Source: Mycobacterium branderi
GTDB taxonomy: Bacteria > Actinomycetota > Actinomycetes > Mycobacteriales > Mycobacteriaceae
NCBI RefSeq assembly: GCF_010728725.1
Contig: NZ_AP022606.1
Span: 2,914,001 to 2,978,000 of the forward strand
Reading direction: 5' to 3'
DNA: 64,000 bases
The notes below the pieces were generated by a model, which was given only the letters and a program-made list of their open reading frames with translations, had not been told where the DNA came from and ran no database searches. How positions within the stretch are numbered: position 1 is the stretch's first letter; every line of letters begins with the position of its first letter. This document shows positions 58,755-64,000 of the stretch, piece by piece. A program made the position numbers and the translations under genes.

Positions 58755-59143
58755 GCATCGACACGACGTTCCTCATCGACCTGCAACGAGAGCGATCCGC
58801 GGGTGATGCCGACGGCCCGGCGCATCGGCTCCTGAAACGCTCCCCGGATGCCGAGCTGTTTTTGTCGACGATCGCATTGGGCGAGTTCGCTGAAGGGTTC
58901 GACCAAGCCGACAACCCGGTCGTCACAGCAGTACGCGAAGGACACACCCTGGTCCCGGTCGACGATCAAACGTCGTTCGTCTACACGAAAGTCGTTCGCG
59001 GGCTACGCAGTCGCGGCGAGCTGATAGGCAGCAACGACCTCTGGATCGGTTGCACCAGCCTGCGTTTGGGCGTTCCGATCGTCACCGCGAACGTCGCGGA
59101 TTTTCGGCGTATCGACGGCCTGGGCATCGTGCAGTACCGGTGA
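58739..59143 (+). CDS. vapC: VapC-type PIN-domain ribonuclease toxin
   Basis: A 134-residue PIN-domain nuclease. The acidic metal-binding residues are visible as Asp8 ([10 protein letters not shown]), Glu49 (LGEFAEG), Asp100 (SNDLWIG) and Asp121 (TANVADF), so the active site looks intact. VapC toxins cut tRNA or rRNA and are neutralised by VapB. GTG 58739 lies inside the vapB gene, giving translational coupling and a balanced ratio. The RNA target is unknown. Confidence 0.88.
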   Translation: MALRLSIDTTFLIDLQRERSAGDADGPAHRLLKRSPDAELFLSTIALGEFAEGFDQADNPVVTAVREGHTLVPVDDQTSFVYTKVVRGLRSRGELIGSNDLWIGCTSLRLGVPIVTANVADFRRIDGLGIVQYR

Positions 59144-59165
59144 CGTCCTGGTGCAGAGTAGAGCG

Positions 59166-60005
59166 GTGAAGCTCGCCCATCCGCGTACCGGAGCGATGTT
59201 CGAGTCGCCGGTGCCGCCCGGCACCGGCTGGCCCGGCGACCCCGCCACCCCGGATACGCCGATCGCGTCGACGCCGGCGCAGGTCGTCGCGATGGCCGAA
59301 GCCGCCGAGGCGCCTGGGCAGCTCGACGCGGAGGTGTCGGTATGCCGGGCCTGCCCGCGACTGGTCGAGTGGCGCGAACAGGCCGCGCGCACCAAGCGCC
59401 GGTCGTTCGCCGATCAGCCGTACTGGGGCAGGCCGGTGCCGGGCTGGGGCGCCGAGCGCCCCCGGGTGCTCATCGTCGGGTTGGCGCCGGCCGCCCAGGG
59501 CGGCAACCGGACCGGCCGGGTCTTCACCGGTGACCGGTCCGGCGACGTGCTCTATGCCGCGATGTATCGGGCAGGGCTGGCGAATTCACCGATCAGCGTG
59601 GACGCCGCCGACGGCCTGAGGCTCATCGGCACTCGGGTGGCCGCGGCCGTGCGCTGCGCGCCGCCGGACAACGCGCCGACACCGGTCGAGCGAGCGACCT
59701 GCGCGCCGTGGCTGGCCGCCGAGTGGCGACTCACCGGCGGCGACGTGCGGGTCATCGTGGCGTTGGGGGGCTTCGGCTGGCGGTCGGCGCTGGAGATGGT
59801 CCGCTCCGGCGGCGGTCAGGTGCCGCGGCCGCAGCCGAAGTTCGGCCACGGCGCCACCGCCGCACTGCAGGCCGGTCACGGCGAGGTCACGCTGCTCGGC
59901 TGCTATCACCCCAGCCAGCAGAACACCTTCACCGGCAAACTGACCACCGCGATGCTCGACGATGTCTTCGGCCGGGCCGCGGCGCTGGCAGGACTATCCG
60001 AATGA
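59166..60005 (+). CDS. udgB: Type 5 uracil-DNA glycosylase UdgB
   Basis: UdgB removes uracil and other deaminated or damaged bases from DNA, including double-stranded DNA. The 279-residue protein contains cysteines for an iron-sulfur cluster (CRACPRL near residues 59-65, and later cysteines in AVRCAPP, ATCAPW and LLGCYHP), motif [15 protein letters not shown] and motif [13 protein letters not shown] 59166 (VKLAHPRTG) and GTG 59151 are both possible starts. The stop overlaps the LLM gene start by 4 bp. Confidence 0.9.
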   Translation: MKLAHPRTGAMFESPVPPGTGWPGDPATPDTPIASTPAQVVAMAEAAEAPGQLDAEVSVCRACPRLVEWREQAARTKRRSFADQPYWGRPVPGWGAERPRVLIVGLAPAAQGGNRTGRVFTGDRSGDVLYAAMYRAGLANSPISVDAADGLRLIGTRVAAAVRCAPPDNAPTPVERATCAPWLAAEWRLTGGDVRVIVALGGFGWRSALEMVRSGGGQVPRPQPKFGHGATAALQAGHGEVTLLGCYHPSQQNTFTGKLTTAMLDDVFGRAAALAGLSE

Positions 60006-61063
60006 CCGAAGGCGTTGACGCCGACATGCGGCTATCCGTCCTCGACCTCGTCCCGGTCCGCACAGACCAGACCACCGCCGACGCGCTGGCGGCCACCGTG
60101 GCCCTGGCGCAGACCGCCGACCGGCTGGGCTACACCCGGTACTGGGTCGCCGAACACCACAACATGCCGTCGGTCGGCGCCACCAGCCCGCCGGTGCTGA
60201 TCGCCTACCTCGCCGCCCAGACCACACAGCTGCGGCTGGGCTCCGGTGGCGTGATGCTGCCCAACCACGCGCCGCTGGCCGTGGCCGAGCAGTTCGCGCT
60301 CCTGGAAGCCGCCGCGCCCGGCCGCATCGACCTCGGCATCGGCCGTGCCCCCGGCTCGGACCCGGTGACCTCGTACATGCTGCGGGGCGCGGCCGGCCGC
60401 GACGATCGTGACATCGACCAGTTCCCCGACTACCTGGACCATGTGCGGGCGATGATGAGCCGAAGCGGTGTGCGGGTGCAACTGCGCGACGGGGACTACG
60501 TCCTCAAGGCCACCCCCGCCGCGGCCACCGAGCCGCGGCTGTGGCTGCTCGGCTCGTCGCTGTATTCGGCCCGGCTGGCGGCGGCCAAGGGCTTGCCGTA
60601 TGTGTTCGCGCATCACTTCTCGGGCAAGGGGACCGAGGAGGCGCTCGAGCTGTACCGTTCGCAGTTCGTGCCCAGCGAGCTGGCCGCCGAGCCGACCACC
60701 TTTCTGACGGTCAACGCCGTCGTTGCCGAAACACGCGACGAGGCAACGGCTTTGATCCTGCCGAACCTGCAGATGATGGCGCGGCTGCGCACCGGCCAGC
60801 CGCTCGGGCCGCTGCACCTTGTCGAAGACGCGCAACACGTCGAGCTCACCCCGCCACAGCAGCACATCGTCGAAAGCGGCCAGAAGCGTGCCGTTCTCGG
60901 CACCCCCGCGGAGGCCGCCGAGCAATTGCGGGCGCTGGCCGAAAGATTCGACGTCGACGAGGTGATGGTGCACCCGGTCGCGTCGGCCCACCGCGGCACC
61001 GACCCGGCCACCTCGCCGGGCCGGGAGAAGACGCTCGAGTTGCTGGCGAAAGAACTGTTCTAA
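60002..61063 (+). CDS. LLM-class flavin-dependent oxidoreductase
   Basis: A 353-residue luciferase-like (LLM) monooxygenase. The N-terminal strand LSVLDLVPV is followed by [20 protein letters not shown] near residues 46-65, [21 protein letters not shown] and DLGIGRAPG, all hallmarks of the MsnO8/LuxA-like subgroup. FMN or F420 may be used. The substrate is unknown. ATG 60002 overlaps the udgB stop; ATG 60026 is an alternative. Its stop overlaps the convergent DUF385 gene by 4 bp. Confidence 0.86.
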   Translation: MTEGVDADMRLSVLDLVPVRTDQTTADALAATVALAQTADRLGYTRYWVAEHHNMPSVGATSPPVLIAYLAAQTTQLRLGSGGVMLPNHAPLAVAEQFALLEAAAPGRIDLGIGRAPGSDPVTSYMLRGAAGRDDRDIDQFPDYLDHVRAMMSRSGVRVQLRDGDYVLKATPAAATEPRLWLLGSSLYSARLAAAKGLPYVFAHHFSGKGTEEALELYRSQFVPSELAAEPTTFLTVNAVVAETRDEATALILPNLQMMARLRTGQPLGPLHLVEDAQHVELTPPQQHIVESGQKRAVLGTPAEAAEQLRALAERFDVDEVMVHPVASAHRGTDPATSPGREKTLELLAKELF

Positions 61064-61509
61064 GCAGAAGGCGTCAGCACGATCACCGGGATCGGCCGCG
61101 ACGTCCGCCGCTGGTAGGCCTTGTACCGGTTGGCGTTGGGCTTGTTGACGATCTCCCACAGCCGGTCATAATCGGGGTCGCCGGGCATGACCCGCCGCGC
61201 GGTGACACCGAAACGCTTTGGGCCGACGTTGATTTCGACGTCAGGACGCTTGCGCAGGTTGTGGTACCAGCCGGGATAGGTGTCGGCGCCGCCGTTGGAG
61301 GCGACGATCAGATACGAATCGCCGTCGCGGGCGTACGTGAGGGAGGTGGTGCGCGGCCGGCCGGTTTTCGCGCCTGTCGTGTGCAACAGCAGGCTCGGCG
61401 GCGCCCCCGGTATCCGATGACCGACCCAGCCGTTGGTCTTCTGGTAGATCATGTCGTGGATACGCAAAAGCCGGATGCCCACCTGCTCGATCGGCGTGAG
61501 GTTACTCAT
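61060..61509 (-). CDS. Nitroreductase/DUF385 F420-binding family protein (Rv1261c-like)
   Basis: A 149-residue split-barrel protein of the deazaflavin (F420)-dependent nitroreductase family. It has the conserved segments LLHTTGAKTGRPRTTSLTY (about residues 41-59), YLIVASNGGADTYPGWYHNL and INVGPKRFGVTARRV. Mycobacterial paralogues reduce quinones or nitroimidazoles with F420H2; the substrate here is unknown. ATG 61509 starts MSNLTPIEQVG. It follows the HIT gene by 4 bp on the same strand. Confidence 0.88.
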   Translation of the reverse strand: MSNLTPIEQVGIRLLRIHDMIYQKTNGWVGHRIPGAPPSLLLHTTGAKTGRPRTTSLTYARDGDSYLIVASNGGADTYPGWYHNLRKRPDVEINVGPKRFGVTARRVMPGDPDYDRLWEIVNKPNANRYKAYQRRTSRPIPVIVLTPSA

Positions 61510-61513
61510 CGGC

Positions 61514-61948
61514 TCAGTCTGACTGCCGGGCGTCGATCCGCGCCAGCGCGTCGCGCAGGATCTGTCCGGTGGACTCGCGGTCGGGGTCGCGGCGCAGCAG
61601 CATTCCCTTGGCGACCGACAGCTTGTCGCCGTTGCGCCGCGGCAGCACATGCAGGTGGATATGGAACACCGTCTGGAAGGCGTCACGCCCGTCGTTGATC
61701 GCGATATGCGTGGCGTCGGCCAGCTCTGTGGTGCGGGCCGCCTTGGCGATGCGCTGCCCGATCGTCACCATGTCGGCCAGCGTCTCCGGCGGGGTGTCGG
61801 TCAGATCGACGGTGTGGCGCTTGGGCAGCACCAGGGTGTGGCCCCGGGTGAACGGGCGGATGTCGAGGATCGCCAGGTAGTTGTCGTCTTCGCAAATGCG
61901 GATGGCGGGCGCCTCGCCGGCGACGATCGCGCAGAACACACAAGACAT
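61514..61948 (-). CDS. HIT-family nucleotide-binding protein (Rv1262c-like)
   Basis: A 144-residue histidine-triad hydrolase or transferase. The triad HIHLH (pattern H-x-H-x-H) is near residues 95-99, and the N-terminal CVFCAIVAGE carries a C-x2-C pair. HIT proteins act on nucleotide phosphoramidates or dinucleoside polyphosphates. ATG 61948 is the start. It lies 13 bp after the aminotransferase gene's stop, so the aminotransferase, HIT and DUF385 genes form one compact run. Confidence 0.9.
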   Translation of the reverse strand: MSCVFCAIVAGEAPAIRICEDDNYLAILDIRPFTRGHTLVLPKRHTVDLTDTPPETLADMVTIGQRIAKAARTTELADATHIAINDGRDAFQTVFHIHLHVLPRRNGDKLSVAKGMLLRRDPDRESTGQILRDALARIDARQSD

Positions 61949-61961
61949 AAGGCCACCGTAG

Positions 61962-63113
61962 TCAGGCCGACAGCGCCGCGGCCATCGCCTCGATCGCGCG
62001 GTCCAGGATCCGCCGGGTGGTCGCGAAGTTCAGCCGCGCGAAACCGGAGCCGACGCTCGCGCCGAACGGAATGCCGGGCGACAGCGCCACCTTGGCCTTG
62101 GCGAGCAGGTAGTCGGCCGGCTCGGCGGGCAGGTCGAGCGCCCGGAAATCCACCCACGACATGTACGTGGCCTCCGGGGTATTGATTTTCAGCCCCGGAA
62201 CCGCCTCCGGCAGCGCCCGGGCCAGGTGGTCCCGGTTGGCCCGCAGATACCCCAGCAATTCGTCGAGCCAGCCGGCGTCACCCTCATACGCCGCGATGTT
62301 GGCACGAATGCCGACCGTGGCCGCGCCCATCTTGTGCAGCATGTTGATCCGGTCCCACTCGTCGATGTCGCGGGGATTGGACAACACCACCTGAGCGCAC
62401 ATCAGCCCGGGAAGATTCCAGCCCTTGGAGGCCGACAGCAGCGTGACCACCGTGTCGGCGGCGGTGTCGGACACCGACGCGGAGGCAACGTGCGGCCGGT
62501 CGTACACCAGCGGTGCATGGATCTCGTCGGCGATCACCCGGGCGTTGTGCCGGGCCGCGATATCGACGATCGCGCGGAGCTCGTCGGCGGTGAAGGCGGT
62601 GCCCAGCGGGTTGTTCGGATTGCACAGAATCAACGACCCCGCCCCGCCGGCGAATGCGGCGTCCAGCGCATCCAAATCCAGCACATACCGTCCCGAATCC
62701 TGTTGCGGCGACGGGATTTCCACGCGTTGGCGGCCGGTGACCCGCAGCACGTCGAAAAACGGCATGTAGGCGGGGACGGGCAGCACCACGGGGCTTTCCG
62801 GGCGGGTGAGGAAGTTGACGACAGTCTGCATGCCCTTGAGCACGTCCGGAACGACGCGAACCCACTCGGGTTCGACGTGCCAGCCGTAGCGGCGCCGGCA
62901 CCAGTCGGCGGTGGCCCGCGGCAGTGTGTCCTCGCCGACCGGCGGGTAGCCGAACTCCTCGTTGGCAACACAGGCGCGCACCGCGTCGCGCACCGCCGGC
63001 GCGGTGGGGAAGTCCATTTCCGCGATCCACAACGGCAACACGTCGGGTGCAAACACGTTCCACTTGATCGTGTTGCGCGCGCGGAGCTGATCTTCGGTCA
63101 ACAGATCGAACAT
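61962..63113 (-). CDS. MalY/PatB-type aminotransferase or C-S lyase
   Basis: A 383-residue fold-type I PLP enzyme of the MalY/PatB family. PLP-site features are NPNNPLG near residues 166-172, ADEIHAPLVY near 199-208 and the Schiff-base lysine in SASKGWNLPG near 231. Members are cystathionine beta-lyases or aminotransferases; which one cannot be decided. ATG 63113 was chosen as the family start (MFDLLTEDQLRARNTIKWN); the frame continues upstream without support. It is divergent from amiB2 with only 19 bp between the start codons. Confidence 0.87.
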   Translation of the reverse strand: MFDLLTEDQLRARNTIKWNVFAPDVLPLWIAEMDFPTAPAVRDAVRACVANEEFGYPPVGEDTLPRATADWCRRRYGWHVEPEWVRVVPDVLKGMQTVVNFLTRPESPVVLPVPAYMPFFDVLRVTGRQRVEIPSPQQDSGRYVLDLDALDAAFAGGAGSLILCNPNNPLGTAFTADELRAIVDIAARHNARVIADEIHAPLVYDRPHVASASVSDTAADTVVTLLSASKGWNLPGLMCAQVVLSNPRDIDEWDRINMLHKMGAATVGIRANIAAYEGDAGWLDELLGYLRANRDHLARALPEAVPGLKINTPEATYMSWVDFRALDLPAEPADYLLAKAKVALSPGIPFGASVGSGFARLNFATTRRILDRAIEAMAAALSA

Positions 63114-63132
63114 GTCAGTAGTCTGCCTGCAC

Positions 63133-64000
63133 ATGGACCCCCGTGAGTTGGCGTTCGCCGGCGCGGCCGAGCAGGCGCGGATGTTGGCGGACGGCGTCGT
63201 CACCGCGCCCGCGCTGCTCGAGGTGTATCTGGAGCGCATCGCCCGGCTCGACCCGCAGCTGCGCTCCTACCGCGTCGTGCTGGCCGACAGCGCCCGCGAG
63301 GAGGCCGCCGCTGCGCAGCGCCGCATCGACGCCGGTGAACGCCTGCCCCTGCTGGGCGTGCCCATCGCGATCAAGGATGACGTCGACATCGCCGGGCAGA
63401 CAACAACTTTCGGTACCAGCGCGCACGGGCCGGCGGCCGCGGAGGACGCAGCCGTGGTGCGCGCGCTGCGCGAGGCCGGCGCGGTGATCCTCGGCAAGAC
63501 CGCGGTGCCCGAGTTGATGATGCTGCCGTTCACCGAGTCGGTCAGCTTCGGCGCCACCCGTAACCCCTGGGACGTCTCCCGCACGCCGGGCGGCAGCAGC
63601 GGCGGCAGCGGCGCCGCGGTGGCCGCCGGGCTGGCCCCGATGGCGCTGGGCTCCGACGGCGGCGGCTCGATCCGTATCCCGTCGACGTGGTGCGGGGTGT
63701 TTGGTCTCAAACCGCACCGCGACCGGGTCTCCGTGTCGCCGCACGACGACGCCTGGTGCGGACTCTCCGTCAACGGCCCGATCGCGCGCTCGGTGCGCGA
63801 TGCGGCGCTGTTCCTGGATGCGACGACGACATTGCCGGCCCCCGACGGCGGATTCGTCGCGGCGGCGTCGCGAGCTCCCGGCCGGCTGCGAATTGCGTTG
63901 AGCACCAAGGTGCCACCGCCGTTGGTGATCCGGGCCGGCAAGCAACAGCGGGGGGCCGTCGAGCAGGCGGGCCGGCTCCTTGCCGACCTGGGCCACGACG
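63133..64000 (+). CDS. amiB2: Amidase AmiB2, 3' truncated by window edge
   Basis: An amidase-signature hydrolase. The Ser-cisSer-Lys triad is visible: Lys81 (PIAIKDD), cis-Ser155 (GGSSGGSGAA) and nucleophile Ser179 (GSDGGGSIRIP). The visible 289 residues of a roughly 460-residue family end in LLADLGHD at the window edge. ATG 63133 (MDPRELAFAGAAEQ) is the start. Family members cleave amides to acids and ammonia; the natural substrate is unknown. Confidence 0.9.
   Translation, partial: MDPRELAFAGAAEQARMLADGVVTAPALLEVYLERIARLDPQLRSYRVVLADSAREEAAAAQRRIDAGERLPLLGVPIAIKDDVDIAGQTTTFGTSAHGPAAAEDAAVVRALREAGAVILGKTAVPELMMLPFTESVSFGATRNPWDVSRTPGGSSGGSGAAVAAGLAPMALGSDGGGSIRIPSTWCGVFGLKPHRDRVSVSPHDDAWCGLSVNGPIARSVRDAALFLDATTTLPAPDGGFVAAASRAPGRLRIALSTKVPPPLVIRAGKQQRGAVEQAGRLLADLGHD

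Overview
The window is a stretch of chromosome from a high-GC actinobacterium that I identify as a non-tuberculous Mycobacterium. Gene order and protein content follow the Mycobacterium tuberculosis block from fadD36 (Rv1193) to amiB2 (Rv1263), as recalled from knowledge of that genome; no database search was run. The block keeps its core genes but lacks its PE/PPE genes, the relBE and vapBC33 toxin-antitoxin pairs and the Tap efflux gene. It also carries genes not expected at these positions: a CitE-like lyase, a Suppressor-of-fused domain protein, a short malic enzyme, a siderophore-interacting protein behind an IdeR box, an ADPS-like flavoprotein and a different VapBC pair. No rRNA, tRNA, CRISPR array, transposase or phage gene was seen, and no gene-free stretch exceeds 300 bases.

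Layout. 1-5.4 kb: 3' part of fadD36, then divergent dapD/dapE (lysine and cell-wall precursor synthesis) and a large ATPase that looks like a LuxR/MalT regulator without its DNA-binding end. 5.5-10.9 kb: LOG hydrolase, fadD6, folP2, gpgS, a DivIVA-like membrane protein, tag and a DUF3117 gene. 10.9-13.4 kb: divergent glgM and glgC. 13.4-18.0 kb: an ABC exporter operon with its TetR repressor, and an O-methyltransferase. 18.2-22.6 kb: the envelope-stress cluster sigE-rseA-htrA-tatB, then mrp. 22.6-28.5 kb: a transglycosylase-like protein, a DUF1003/MgtE-N-CBS pair, the CitE-like lyase, two small DUF4190-type membrane proteins and a stress protein. 28.6-33.5 kb: the trehalose importer lpqY-sugA-sugB-sugC with the Suppressor-of-fused gene at its end. 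33.5-45.9 kb: corA, mdh-malic enzyme-lpqZ, an SDR, kgd, a putative EcsC-like protein, and a PadR/MFS efflux pair. 45.9-53.6 kb: a three-module nuclease-helicase, lprE, deaD, an acyltransferase and the iron-regulated flavoprotein. 53.6-58.4 kb: a TetR-CYP130-flavoprotein-flavoprotein operon. 58.5-64 kb: vapBC, udgB, an LLM flavoprotein, a DUF385 protein, a HIT protein, a MalY-type aminotransferase and the 5' part of amiB2.

How the genes work together. Several genes belong to glucose and alpha-glucan metabolism. GlgC makes ADP-glucose, GlgM makes maltose-1-phosphate from it, GpgS starts methylglucose lipopolysaccharide synthesis, and LpqY-SugABC recovers trehalose shed during mycolate transfer. 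Mdh, the malic enzyme and Kgd sit at the TCA/anaplerotic node. SigE, RseA and HtrA form a membrane-stress circuit.

The least expected signals are small. A 39-bp sequence occurs twice as perfect inverted copies, one of them in frame inside the Suppressor-of-fused gene. Several intergenic hairpin families recur. Strong candidate operators precede the TetR, PadR, VapB and siderophore-interacting genes, and a SigE/SigH-type promoter lies inside the sigE reading frame.
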